Of a stretch of DNA of 64,000 nucleotides, positions 1 through 9,999 are shown one piece after another. This DNA is from Winogradskyella thalassocola (GTDB lineage: Bacteria; Bacteroidota; Bacteroidia; Flavobacteriales; Flavobacteriaceae). The stretch lies in NCBI RefSeq assembly GCF_900099995.1, contig NZ_FNCZ01000008.1:1-64000 (forward strand). The letters are read 5' to 3'. The notes under the pieces are model-generated. The model did no database searches and was not told where the DNA came from. It was given only the letters and a program-made list of their open reading frames with translations. Position 1 is the stretch's first letter; each line of letters opens with the position of its first letter. A program made the translations under genes and the position numbers.

Positions 1-178
1 GAGCATTGCAGGGTAGCTACGTTCGGAAGGGATAAGCGCTGAAAGCATATAAGCGCGAAACCCACCACAAGATGAGATTTCTTTAAAGGGTCGTGGAAGA
101 TTACCACGTTGATAGGCTATAGGTGTAAAGGCAGTAATGTCATAGCCGAGTAGTACTAATAACCCATAGGCTTATTGT
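1..178 (+). rRNA. 23S ribosomal RNA, 3' end (partial)
   Basis: The window opens inside the 3'-terminal domain of a bacterial 23S rRNA. Conserved tracts are recognisable, including GGAAGGGATAAGCGCTGAAAG, AAGCGCGAAACC and the terminal GCCGAGTAGTACTAATAACC. The 5S gene follows on the same strand, as in a standard rRNA operon. The rest of the gene lies left of the window. The exact 3' end is approximate and is taken as just before the spacer hairpin. Confidence 0.95.
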
Positions 179-184
179 CACTTC

Positions 185-232
185 GACTTCGCTCGACAAC
201 CAGCAATGGTTAACGAGCGAGTCAGTTTTTTT
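185..232 (+). other. Hairpin with T-run in the 23S-5S spacer
   Basis: GAC/TCGCTCG (185-195, one bulged T) pairs with CGAGCGA/GTC (214-223). A further inner stem AACC/GGTT (198-201 with 208-211) extends it, and a T-rich stretch follows at 226-232. It looks like an intrinsic terminator but lies inside the rRNA operon, so it could be an RNase III-type processing stem. The left arm (TTCGACTTCGCTCGA) resembles the interspersed repeat found inside prmC in this window. Confidence 0.5.
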
Positions 233-343
233 ATAAAGTATACATTACGATACATATTCATGTCATTTTTTCAATATGTCAACAATATTAGTGTTGATTA
301 TTTATAACAACCCAAGTTCTGATATCTATCAGAATAAAAATTT

Positions 344-450
344 AAGGTGGTTATAGCGACGGGGCTCACCTCTAACCATTCCGAACAGAGTAGTTAAGCC
401 CGTTTGCGCCGATGGTACTGCTTTACTGTGGAAGAGTAGGTCGCCGCCTT
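344..450 (+). rRNA. rrf: 5S ribosomal RNA
   Basis: A 5S rRNA with the conserved CCGAACAGAGTAGTTAAGCCC region, GATGGTACTGC, and GGAAGAGTAGGTCGCCGCC at the 3' end. The terminal helix AAGGTGG/CCGCCTT closes at 344-350 with 444-450. It lies about 165 bases after the 23S 3' end on the same strand and is followed by a strong terminator. Confidence 0.95.
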
Positions 451-480
451 TTTTTATCGATGATAAATCGATATGTATTA

Positions 481-513
481 AACCCTTACTAGTTATCTAG
501 TAAGGGTTTTTTT
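481..513 (+). terminator. rRNA operon terminator
   Basis: Perfect 10-bp inverted repeat AACCCTTACT (481-490) / AGTAAGGGTT (499-508) with an 8-base loop, followed by a T-run to 513. It lies 30 bases after the 5S gene and would end the rRNA transcript. Confidence 0.9.
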
Positions 514-844
514 GTTTTACACCTTTTTTTAAGCTCTATTTACAACTTGAAATAAAAAATCCCATCGAGAAATGAGATTTTTTTGCGTATAAGCACTTTT
601 GATTTATAGATTTTCTTCAGAAACCTAACTTCTCTTTGTTTAAGGCTTAATCAATCTTGACATTATTAAACCAGTTAATCAGAAATGTGTTTTTCTACTG
701 AATTGTGTTTCGTAGAATTGAGTAAGTAATAAGGGAAAATTAGAATTATTCTTTTTAGTTCACTAAAAGAGAAGCTGATTTGTTGATCCAGGAACTAAGA
801 ATCTAGATCATAGATCTGGTTAACCGCGCACAAAAGAATACGTG
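514..844. other. Intergenic stretch without a recognised gene
   Basis: 331 bases between the rRNA terminator and the DUF6095 gene. The only structure seen is a weak A/T-rich hairpin at 554-583 (AAAAAATC pairing with GATTTTTT). It could be a second rRNA terminator or the end of the minus-strand murQ-DUF6095 transcript. No tRNA fold or credible open frame was found. Confidence 0.6.
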
Positions 845-1084
845 TTACTTTTTCTTCTTAAATATACTATCTAGAATTGTATTAATCCCAAGAAATAAGA
901 ACACTACAGCTGCGATACAAAGTATAAATGCTGTAATTAAAAGTGGTATATACAGTGGTTTCTCGCTATTGTCTAAGGCTAAATGCAATAACGTAGGTCC
1001 TGAAAACATAAACGCTAAACAAATTAGTAATCGTTTGAGGCCTTTAGCTAAAATGTCTCTATCTGTGCTATTATCTTCTTCCAT
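845..1084 (-). CDS. DUF6095 family small membrane protein
   Basis: A 79-residue protein with two predicted transmembrane helices (about residues 18-37 and 44-67), a charged N-terminus and a C-terminal KKKK tail. I recognise it as DUF6095, a flavobacterial family of unknown function found beside murQ. Its start codon overlaps the 3' end of murQ by 14 bases, so the two are very likely translationally coupled and co-transcribed on the minus strand. The position suggests a role near envelope or peptidoglycan recycling, but that is inference from context only; no catalytic motif is visible. Confidence 0.8.
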   Translation of the reverse strand: MEEDNSTDRDILAKGLKRLLICLAFMFSGPTLLHLALDNSEKPLYIPLLITAFILCIAAVVFLFLGINTILDSIFKKKK

Positions 1085-1883
1085 GAGTGATACTTTCTCT
1101 AACGTTTTTATGCTTACTTAATAAAACCGATGCTTCTGTTTCAGAAACATTAAGTTCTGTCATAATCATTTTTATAGCTCTATTAACTAACTTATCATTA
1201 CTAAGTTGCATGTCTACCATTTTATTACCTTTAACTTTATCCAATTTAATCATGGTAGTGGTGGTAATCATATTAAGCACAAGTTTTTGAGCAGTTCCTG
1301 CTTTCATTCTTGAACTTCCTGTTAAAAATTCTGGACCAACAATAACTTCAATTGGGAATTTGGCTGTTAAAGATAATGGACTATTAAAGTTACAAGTTAT
1401 ACAACCTGTTATGATATTATGTTCGTTGCATGTTTCTAATGCACTAATAACATATGGCGTAGTACCAGAAGCAGCAATACCTATAACAACATCGTTTTCA
1501 GAAATGTTATGGTCTACTAAGTCTTTCCAGCCTTGTGTAGTAGAATCTTCGGCATTTTCAACAGCTTTTCTAATGGCTATATCACCACCTGCGATTAAAC
1601 CTATAACTAAATCGTGAGTAACTCCAAAAGTTGGTGGGCATTCCGAAGCATCTAAAATGCCTAACCTTCCACTAGTTCCTGCACCGATGTAAAATAGTCT
1701 CCCTCCATTTTTGAGTTTTGCAACAATTTGCTGGATAAGAGATTCTATTTGAGGTAATGCTTTTTCTACAGCTAAAGGAACAGTTTTGTCTTCTTTATTT
1801 ATAGAGTTTATAATCTCGTTGATTGACATGTTTTCGAGATTATTATAGTTTGAGTCTTGCTCTGTTGTTTTTATAAAAGTCAT
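1071..1883 (-). CDS. murQ: N-acetylmuramic acid 6-phosphate etherase
   Basis: MurQ (270 aa) cleaves the D-lactyl ether of MurNAc-6-phosphate to GlcNAc-6-phosphate and D-lactate during cytoplasmic peptidoglycan recycling. The SIS fold spans roughly residues 50-210. The sugar-phosphate loop GAGTSGRLG is at 68-75, the ECPPTFG segment puts the first catalytic Glu at 81, and AVENAED puts the second at about 112, matching the spacing of the two catalytic glutamates known in E. coli MurQ. The C-terminal helical subdomain (VSETEASVLL...) is complete. The length is normal for Bacteroidetes. It is first in a two-gene unit with DUF6095; upstream lies a structured intergenic element. Confidence 0.95.
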   Translation of the reverse strand: MTFIKTTEQDSNYNNLENMSINEIINSINKEDKTVPLAVEKALPQIESLIQQIVAKLKNGGRLFYIGAGTSGRLGILDASECPPTFGVTHDLVIGLIAGGDIAIRKAVENAEDSTTQGWKDLVDHNISENDVVIGIAASGTTPYVISALETCNEHNIITGCITCNFNSPLSLTAKFPIEVIVGPEFLTGSSRMKAGTAQKLVLNMITTTTMIKLDKVKGNKMVDMQLSNDKLVNRAIKMIMTELNVSETEASVLLSKHKNVRESITHGRR

Positions 1884-1907
1884 GCTTTAAAGGTAAGAAA
1901 TAATTTT

Positions 1908-2078
1908 GGCGGATAGGTTGCATTAGCGGTAGTAACGGCATCCTTTTTGCAAAAAAAAAATATTAAGGTGACGGATTGTATTATTGATAACAAAAATGTT
2001 ATAAAGAAATCAGAACTGTCATCGCAAAAAGATATAGTGGATGACGCGACCCACTTTTTTGTGGGTAATGCCCAAGTG
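1908..2078 (-). repeat. Structured intergenic element upstream of murQ
   Basis: Read on the minus strand, it starts with GGGCATTACCCAC and a 6-bp hairpin ACCCAC/GTGGGT (2049-2066). It continues with CGTCATCCACTATATC, a variable A/T-rich middle, then GGATGCCGTTACTACCGC. The outer blocks are complementary: CATCCTTTTTGC (1939-1950) pairs with GCAAAAA (2024-2030) and GGATG (2039-2043). From memory, blocks of the GGGCGTTACCC...CCGCTATATC...GGATGCCGCT type are scattered in intergenic regions of many Bacteroidetes genomes; I cannot verify this here. It lies between the DUF4249 gene and murQ, so it could be a 5' leader structure or an interspersed palindromic element. No coding potential is credible. 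Confidence 0.5.
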
Positions 2079-2084
2079 ATTAAT

Positions 2085-2900
2085 TTATTCAACAATATAA
2101 ATTAATTCATCTACTTCTGATAATCTAAAATAACCATAAGGATAGTTATCGGGATTAGTTGTGTTTATGCAATTACCTCGCACTGTAGCGGGTTGTGTTT
2201 CAAACGGACCACCACCAGAATCACCGCCTTGTTGTAAAAGAATAAACATGAAATCGTAAAATTGGCTTGATATACCATAGTTTCTTATGGTAACGCTATC
2301 GCCAGATTCTAAATCTTCTTCAGTGTAGAATCCAAAAATTTCATTTCCGTCAGTAAACCTGTCGTCGTAAACGGATAAGGATGGTACAACTGGAATATCA
2401 CTGATAAATTCGAAAAAATAGTAATTATTTATGCCTGATGGATCTGTATAATAGGCTTTAAGCTCTATGTCTTCGCCTGAAAAACCACCTTCATTATTTT
2501 GTTCTATATAATCAATAGGAACGACAGAGGTTAAGATTTCGGATGCCGTATAGATTTCGCCATTATAATTTATAATTAAATTATATGTCTCGTTTATAAC
2601 AGGAATAAAAGTGTTGTTGTAATACATACCAGTATTATCCGTTTCTATAAAATTGAACGTATTGCCAGCAGTATCTGAAATTTGTACTGTTGCTCCATTG
2701 GCAGGTGGAATGCTATCCTCGAAAAAGGGGGCAGATAAGGATAATTTTATGCTTTGTTCGTTTCCTGTTGTATTTTTAAAATAATTTATGGATGCCTCAA
2801 TGACTAATTTTGGTTCTGCATTGTTTAAATCAACGTCAATGACATCTTCACAATTTGTAAAAAGTAACACTATGAAACTTATATATATTAATTTTTTCAT
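2085..2900 (-). CDS. DUF4249 domain-containing lipoprotein
   Basis: A 271-residue exported lipoprotein. The lysine-led hydrophobic signal ends in LLFTNCED, giving a lipobox cysteine at residue 17. The body has the DUF4249 pattern: EPKLVIEASI near 30-40, the GxVVxISDTxGN-like segment, YNLIINYNGEIYTASE, and the C-terminal GNCINTTNP...GYFRLSEV. DUF4249 genes typically sit directly after a TonB-dependent receptor in Flavobacteriaceae. Here it begins 3 bases after the receptor stop codon, on the same strand. Its likely role is as a surface partner of that receptor, but the ligand is unknown. The C-terminus is complete. Confidence 0.88.
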   Translation of the reverse strand: MKKLIYISFIVLLFTNCEDVIDVDLNNAEPKLVIEASINYFKNTTGNEQSIKLSLSAPFFEDSIPPANGATVQISDTAGNTFNFIETDNTGMYYNNTFIPVINETYNLIINYNGEIYTASEILTSVVPIDYIEQNNEGGFSGEDIELKAYYTDPSGINNYYFFEFISDIPVVPSLSVYDDRFTDGNEIFGFYTEEDLESGDSVTIRNYGISSQFYDFMFILLQQGGDSGGGPFETQPATVRGNCINTTNPDNYPYGYFRLSEVDELIYIVE

Positions 2901-2903
2901 GAT

Positions 2904-5330
2904 TTAAAATTTGAAATTATATGAGAAAGAAGGCACAATACCAAAAATGGATAAGCGCGTAGCTTCATTATTTCCTGTGTTTCTATTTTCACTAAAAGAT
3001 ATGCTTGCTGCATTTTTTCGGTTGTAGACATTGTATATTCCAAAGACCCATTCTCCTTTAAAGTTTTTTGTACTCTCAGGGTTAGGATTGTAATTTACAG
3101 CTATGTCTAAACGATGGTAGGATGGCAGCCTACTTGAATTTCTTGCTTCGTAATTTGGAATGATGATATCGTTGTATTGATATTGTCCGTTTGGAAACGT
3201 TGTGGGTTGGCCCGTTTGAAAAATAAGATTAGAACTAAACGACCATTTTTTGTTTAATTCATAACTTGCTGTCAGTGAAATGTCATGGGTTTTATCATAT
3301 GGTGTGTTATACCATTCTCCATTGTTAATTCCGGTTTCTATGGCAGTTCTTCCAGGTGTTCTTTGTTCAGATTTTGAAAGTGTGTAGGCTAACCAACCCG
3401 TAAATTTTCCTTCATTTTTTTTAAGGAGAACTTCTAATCCGTAAGCTCTTCCTTCTCCATTTAATATAACTTGCTCTATGGCATTATTGGCAATTAAATC
3501 TGCACCATCAATGTAATCGATGCGATTCTGAATGGTCTTATAAAAACTTTCGACCTCTAAAGAATAAGCATTGTTTTTAAATGTTTTAAAATAACCAATA
3601 GCCACCTGATCTAATAATTGTGGCTTAATGTATTTTCCACTTGGAGTCCAAACATCTAAAGGTGTTGGTGAGCTTGTATTAGATAGTAAATGTAGATATT
3701 GACTCATACGATTGTAACTCGCTTTTACTGAAGAGTTATCATTTAATTGATAAGCTACTGCTAATCGAGGTTCGAGGTTGGCAAATGATTCTATAACATC
3801 GCTTCCATTATAAGTATATGTACCATTGGGTTCTGTTTTTTCATAAATTCCGATGGACTCGTTAAATGTTAGTGGGCTGTTATCTTCATAACGATTTAAT
3901 TCATCTTGACCCATTCTGTGGAACATACTTAAACGTGCGCCATAACTCACAGATAATTTATCGCTTAATTTATGTTCAGCATCAATATATATAGCATTTT
4001 CAAAGGCATATTTATCTATAAGTTTAAAAGGATTAATACCTGAATCGTCGTTAATAGGTTTTATATCTCCAGGATTAAATTTGTAATACATACTATTTAT
4101 ACCGTATTCTAGCTTAAAGTTATTACTTATATAATGCTTAAAATCGTATTTGAGATTGAAGTTTTTGATTCCAGAAATCCAATCAAATCCAACAAAGCTT
4201 AATTTTAAACCATAATAGTAATCGGAATAAATAAGAGATAAATTAGAAAATATTTTGTCTGAATACAAATGGTTCCATCTAAAATTTAAAACTGAGTTTC
4301 CAAATGAATTTTCGAAACTATCAGAAATTTTAAACACATCGCGACCAAAGTAACCCGACAAGTAAATATTGTTATTTTCATTTATATTATAACTTAGTTT
4401 TGTATTTAAATCATAGAAATAAGCCACATTATCTAAGTCAATAAGAGGTAAGAAAAGGTGGGCATAGCTGCTACGACCACCAATTAGAAACGAACCTTTA
4501 TCTTTTTTTATCGGACCTTCAGCTAATAAGCGACTTGAAATTAACCCAATGCCACCATTCATGTGAAACGATTTACTATTCCCTTCTTTTTGATATATAT
4601 CTAAGACAGAAGACACGCGTCCACCATATTTTGCTGGAATACCACCTTTATATAATTTTAAATCTTTAATAGCATCAGGATTAAAAACGGAAAAGAAACC
4701 AAAGAGATGTGATGAGTTAAATATTGTTGCTTCATCTAAAAGAATTAGATTTTGATCTGCAGCACCACCTCTAACGTTAAATCCAGAAGAGCCTTCACCA
4801 GCATTGGTAACACCAGGAAGAAGTGTAATGGATTTTATAACATCGACTTCGCCTAAAACAACAGGCATATTCTTTATCGTTTTTATAGATAACGAATTGA
4901 CGCTCATTTGTGGTTTTTTGATGTTTACTTTTTCAATATCTTCGGTAACAATGACTTCATCCAAGCTCTCGGCGGCTTCATCGAGTTTATAATTTTTAGT
5001 AAGATTATCATTAAGAATTATAGTTTCAGAAATGGTTTTATAACCTAAATAACTAATTTGAATCACATAGGTTCCTGCTGGTAAAGTAATAGAGTAGAAG
5101 CCATACTCATTTGAAACGGTTCCAGTTTGCTGATCAGGTAATATGATGTTAACTCCAATGAGTGTTTCATTACTTTGATTATCTGATACAGTTCCACTTA
5201 AAGTAAATTTATCTTGCGCTTGAAGGCCTAAAGTGTTCAATAAAAAGAAGATAAAAAATCCCCTTAGAAGTATTACCATAGTTGATGTTTTAATTGCTTG
5301 AAGTAATAATTGATTATTTTGTTTCACCAA
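2904..5330 (-). CDS. TonB-dependent receptor with carboxypeptidase-like regulatory domain
   Basis: An 808-residue outer-membrane receptor. A hydrophobic signal segment (about 18-38) ends in LQAQD. A CarboxypepD_reg-like domain follows at about 42-120 (FTLSGTVSDNQSNETLIGVN...). The plug domain is at about 145-250, with SSGFNVRGGAADQNLILLDE and YGGRVSSVLDI. The rest is a beta-barrel ending in an aromatic residue (SYNFKF). It should energise uptake through TonB/ExbBD, but the substrate cannot be read from sequence. The paired DUF4249 lipoprotein lies immediately downstream. Residue 18 is an alternative Met that would give a more typical signal peptide length. A terminator from icd lies just upstream, so the pair probably has its own promoter. 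Confidence 0.93.
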   Translation of the reverse strand: MVKQNNQLLLQAIKTSTMVILLRGFFIFFLLNTLGLQAQDKFTLSGTVSDNQSNETLIGVNIILPDQQTGTVSNEYGFYSITLPAGTYVIQISYLGYKTISETIILNDNLTKNYKLDEAAESLDEVIVTEDIEKVNIKKPQMSVNSLSIKTIKNMPVVLGEVDVIKSITLLPGVTNAGEGSSGFNVRGGAADQNLILLDEATIFNSSHLFGFFSVFNPDAIKDLKLYKGGIPAKYGGRVSSVLDIYQKEGNSKSFHMNGGIGLISSRLLAEGPIKKDKGSFLIGGRSSYAHLFLPLIDLDNVAYFYDLNTKLSYNINENNNIYLSGYFGRDVFKISDSFENSFGNSVLNFRWNHLYSDKIFSNLSLIYSDYYYGLKLSFVGFDWISGIKNFNLKYDFKHYISNNFKLEYGINSMYYKFNPGDIKPINDDSGINPFKLIDKYAFENAIYIDAEHKLSDKLSVSYGARLSMFHRMGQDELNRYEDNSPLTFNESIGIYEKTEPNGTYTYNGSDVIESFANLEPRLAVAYQLNDNSSVKASYNRMSQYLHLLSNTSSPTPLDVWTPSGKYIKPQLLDQVAIGYFKTFKNNAYSLEVESFYKTIQNRIDYIDGADLIANNAIEQVILNGEGRAYGLEVLLKKNEGKFTGWLAYTLSKSEQRTPGRTAIETGINNGEWYNTPYDKTHDISLTASYELNKKWSFSSNLIFQTGQPTTFPNGQYQYNDIIIPNYEARNSSRLPSYHRLDIAVNYNPNPESTKNFKGEWVFGIYNVYNRKNAASISFSENRNTGNNEATRLSIFGIVPSFSYNFKF

Positions 5331-5350
5331 ATGTAATTTAAATTAAACAA

Positions 5351-5376
5351 AAAAAGCTTCCCGAAGGAAGCTTTTT
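5351..5376 (-). terminator. Intrinsic terminator after icd
   Basis: Perfect 10-bp inverted repeat AAAAGCTTCC/GGAAGCTTTT (5352-5361 with 5366-5375) with loop CGAA. The A-run on the plus strand gives a U-run on the minus-strand transcript. It lies 24 bases after the icd stop codon and separates icd from the TonB receptor gene. Confidence 0.9.
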
Positions 5377-5399
5377 AACATAACATTAATCTAATGTTA

Positions 5400-7694
<2,295 letters not shown>

Positions 7695-7767
7695 TTATAG
7701 GTATAAGATTAATACTAAACACGATGAAATTTTAAGAAATTGATAAATAAACACTTAAAGTTCTTAT

Positions 7768-8343
7768 TTAATCTGTTATCTTAATATTAAAGCTCTCTAA
7801 TAAACCCGAAAGGTTTTCTTTTGAAAATGACGCTTGTTTAATTTGGTTTAAATTAGGATTAATATTGAAACTATATGCTGAAGTAAAATTTGAATGCTCA
7901 AGATTAGTTCGGTCGAAGATGGATTGGAATAAATCACAATCTTTAAAAGTGACATATTTTGCTTCAGTTTCATTGAAATCAACTTGATGCATTATGCAAT
8001 TTAAAAAGCTCGTACGGTTAATTTTTAATTGATAAAAACTACTCAAATTTAATGTGCAGTTTATGAACTTGAAAGACAGTAAAAACGTATTACAATTTTG
8101 AAATAAAACACCTAAAATTTTACAACCAGTGAATGTTATATTGTCAAGTGTCGTATGCATAACATTGGCATTGCTAAAATTACAATCTACAAAATCACAT
8201 TCAGAAAAGACAGTATTAGAAAGATCTGAATTTTCGAAATTACAATTGGTAAATGTACAGTTCGTATATTCCGCTTTATGTAGCGAATTTATAGTGTAAT
8301 TCTGTGTTTTATAGTGCTGCTCTTCTATTAATTGTAGATTCAT
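7768..8343 (-). CDS. Pentapeptide repeat protein
   Basis: A 191-residue pentapeptide-repeat protein, taking the ATG at 8343 as start; an in-frame ATG five codons upstream (8358) is also possible. Repeats of the A(D/N)LxX type run through most of it, for example CTFTNCNFENSDLSNTVF, CDFVDCNFSNANV and CDLFQSIFDRTNLEHSNF, and predict a right-handed quadrilateral beta-helix. It is cysteine-rich and lacks a signal peptide, so it is probably cytoplasmic. Some members such as Qnr bind DNA gyrase as DNA mimics, but nothing here shows that this one does. It stands alone, downstream of the cryptic transcription unit, from which a terminator separates it. Confidence 0.85.
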   Translation of the reverse strand: MNLQLIEEQHYKTQNYTINSLHKAEYTNCTFTNCNFENSDLSNTVFSECDFVDCNFSNANVMHTTLDNITFTGCKILGVLFQNCNTFLLSFKFINCTLNLSSFYQLKINRTSFLNCIMHQVDFNETEAKYVTFKDCDLFQSIFDRTNLEHSNFTSAYSFNINPNLNQIKQASFSKENLSGLLESFNIKITD

Positions 8344-8483
8344 TTTACAAGAATACAAAAGATATTGGTCAATTTAAAAGAGTGATTACATTGAGTTTTA
8401 CTTTATTCCCACTCAGAAATGTAAGAGTATATTTCTAGCTACTGAGATTCACATGTGTTATTACGTTTTAAACATGAATAAAA

Positions 8484-8530
8484 TAAAAAGCCATATCACT
8501 CAGAAAAATCTGTGTTGACATGGCTTTCAT
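8484..8530 (-). terminator. Intrinsic terminator of the cryptic unit
   Basis: On the minus strand AAAGCCATGTCA pairs with TGATATGGCTTT (one G-U), with an inner CAG/CTG pair and a T-rich loop, followed by TTATTTTATT. The T-rich tail lies only on the minus-strand side, so it ends a leftward transcript that must start between here and rplS. Confidence 0.8.
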
Positions 8531-8564
8531 AGAAACAGTACTTACGTGACCTATTTAGTTTTAG

Positions 8565-8843
8565 CTAACTCAGCTGAATGACCAAGGTCATCATCTTTTT
8601 CGGTTCAAGTGTTTCCGTTTCAAATCGAAACATTTCATATCTTTCAAAATGTATTGACCTGATATTACTGTGCTTCTTAGGTTTGTTTTTCTTGATGTTT
8701 TTCCTATAATCTTCAAATGAATGAATGTTAGGTCTAAAACATTGCTCGTCCTTTTCGTGTTCACTTTCGATTCCACTACTTCTTCGGAGCTTTTCACTTT
8801 ACTAGGTTAACCTACTAAGCATGTTAAACCAATAAAGTTTCAT
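8565..8843 (-). other. Cryptic transcribed region with two overlapping open frames
   Basis: On the minus strand, ATG at 8843 opens a 13-codon frame (MKLYWFNMLSRLT) that ends in a tandem stop TAG-TAA (8804-8799). The same frame then stays open for 77 codons to a TAG at 8565-8567; the continuation is very hydrophilic and Lys/Glu-rich (EKLRRSSGIESEHEK..., ending MMTLVIQLS). A second frame starting at GTG 8797 is open for 68 codons to 8591 (MKSSEEVVESKVNTKRTSNV...). Codon choice (AAG, TTG, AGC) is unlike the neighbours. Hairpins lie upstream (8859-8874) and at the terminator (8484-8530). It could be a structured RNA with a leader peptide, a small basic protein from the GTG, or a decayed gene with two nonsense codons. 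I do not recognise either peptide. Confidence 0.4.
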
Positions 8844-9060
8844 GATCGTTTCACAAACACTTACCAACGTAAGTTGTTACGCAATCTCAAAAAACAACCT
8901 CAATACATAAAGAACGAATCTCTAGTAACAATTTAACATTAATTTGAAATAGAATTCAAAACCAAACGAGGTTTGTTGTTAATTGTTTTACTAAGTTAAG
9001 TAATTATTTTGAGTTCTACTATGTTTTTAACATTTTAGATATCAACACTTTATGAGCTAA

Positions 9061-9084
9061 GGTTATTAACAATTGTTAATAACC
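9061..9084. promoter_or_regulatory. 24-bp perfect palindrome, candidate operator
   Basis: The 24 bases at 9061-9084 are their own reverse complement: the half-site GGTTATTAACAA is followed exactly by its inverse. It directly abuts the rplS terminator and is the first element upstream of the cryptic leftward transcript. The complete dyad symmetry, with no loop bases, fits a dimeric protein-binding site better than an RNA hairpin. No regulator gene is adjacent, so the binding partner is unknown. Confidence 0.45.
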
Positions 9085-9114
9085 AAAAAAGCCTTCTTTA
9101 TCAGAAGGCTTTTT
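9085..9114 (-). terminator. Intrinsic terminator after rplS
   Basis: GCCTTCT (9091-9097) pairs with AGAAGGC (9103-9109), extended by flanking A/T pairs; the A-run at 9085-9090 is the U-run on the minus-strand transcript. It lies 22 bases past the rplS stop. Confidence 0.9.
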
Positions 9115-9135
9115 ATGGTAATATATAAGTTGGAA

Positions 9136-9483
9136 TTATCTTCTAACTTCTTTGATTCTTGCTTTTTTACCAGTAAGACCTCTAAAGTAGAAAATTCTAG
9201 CTCTACGTACTTTACCACGTTTGTTAACTTCTACTTTTTGTAAAGCAGGTAGGTTAACTGGGAAGATACGTTCTACTCCAATTGTTCCTGACATTTTACG
9301 GATGGTAAACGTTTCAGAAGATCCACTTCCTTTACGTTGTAATACAACACCTCTAAAAAACTGTGTACGTACTTTTTCACCTTCTCTAATTTCGTAGTAT
9401 ACTGTGATTGTATCACCAGCACCAAATTCTGGAAAGTCCTTACGAGTTACAAATTCGTCTTGTACAAATTTTACTAAATCCAT
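9136..9483 (-). CDS. rplS: 50S ribosomal protein L19
   Basis: Ribosomal protein L19 (115 aa), which lies at the 30S-50S interface and contacts 23S/16S rRNA in the bridge region. Hallmarks are FGAGDTITVYYEIREGEK near 21-38, RTQFFRGVVLQRKGSG at 40-55, TFTIRKMSG, GVERIFPVNLPALQKVEV and the basic C-terminal RGKVRRARIFYFRGLTGKKARI. The length is standard. It is the last gene of the trmD-rplS group on the minus strand, although a small membrane-protein gene lies between them. A strong terminator follows. Confidence 0.98.
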   Translation of the reverse strand: MDLVKFVQDEFVTRKDFPEFGAGDTITVYYEIREGEKVRTQFFRGVVLQRKGSGSSETFTIRKMSGTIGVERIFPVNLPALQKVEVNKRGKVRRARIFYFRGLTGKKARIKEVRR

Positions 9484-9642
9484 TTTGTTTTATTTATAAT
9501 AGTTAATTCAAAGCAACATTCACGATTCTCGCCAGAGGTTGGTCTAAATTGGTTTGCAAAAGTAATACTTTTTTGTTTATTGGCAATACTTTGATTGGTA
9601 AATTTTATTGAGGTAATTTTAGGTTAATTCGTTGCGGTTATC

Positions 9643-9981
9643 TCAACCTTTTGAGGGGCTTTGATTTTGTTTTTTCGAAAATTCAGATAGTGCTAATACT
9701 ATTAAACCAATTGCAAATATTAAATAGGATATGCTTTGAGCGATAGATGACATACCTTGAGTTAATAATAAGGTATCTATACTCTCTCTTCCTGCGAAAA
9801 TATTTAGAATTAGACTACCTATATATGTAATGCATATTAGAATATTACCTATTAAAATTAGCCATGTTGCAAGAGTTCTTTGCTTTGTAAAAAGGATAAT
9901 TGAGGCTACTAATACAATGAGCGTTGAAAAACTACTGATAATTTGGCCTATGGTAAAAAGAATCTCTGTAGAACTATCCAT
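9643..9981 (-). CDS. Hypothetical small integral membrane protein
   Basis: A 112-residue protein with three predicted transmembrane helices (about 8-28, 36-60 and 78-101) and a polar C-terminal tail ending KKQNQSPSKG. I do not recognise the family. It sits between trmD (18 bases upstream) and rplS (about 160 bases downstream), on the same strand, so it is probably transcribed with trmD. This position is usually occupied directly by rplS, so the gene looks like a later insertion into the trmD-rplS pair. Function unknown. Confidence 0.75.
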   Translation of the reverse strand: MDSSTEILFTIGQIISSFSTLIVLVASIILFTKQRTLATWLILIGNILICITYIGSLILNIFAGRESIDTLLLTQGMSSIAQSISYLIFAIGLIVLALSEFSKKQNQSPSKG

Positions 9982-9999
9982 TATTTATAGTTTATTTTA

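Noticed and set aside
1880..2095. A 71-codon minus-strand open frame upstream of murQ
   Set aside because: It spans the structured repeat-like element, runs into the DUF4249 3' end, has poor composition (poly-Phe/Lys from an A-run) and no family resemblance.
7768..8343. Quinolone-resistance (Qnr) gene
   Set aside because: Pentapeptide repeats alone do not show gyrase protection; the product lacks the features that would justify a resistance call.
8484..9084. tmRNA, 6S RNA or RNase P RNA in the large gap after rplS
   Set aside because: No tRNA-like ends, no conserved RNase P or tmRNA motifs were recognised, so no RNA family name is given.
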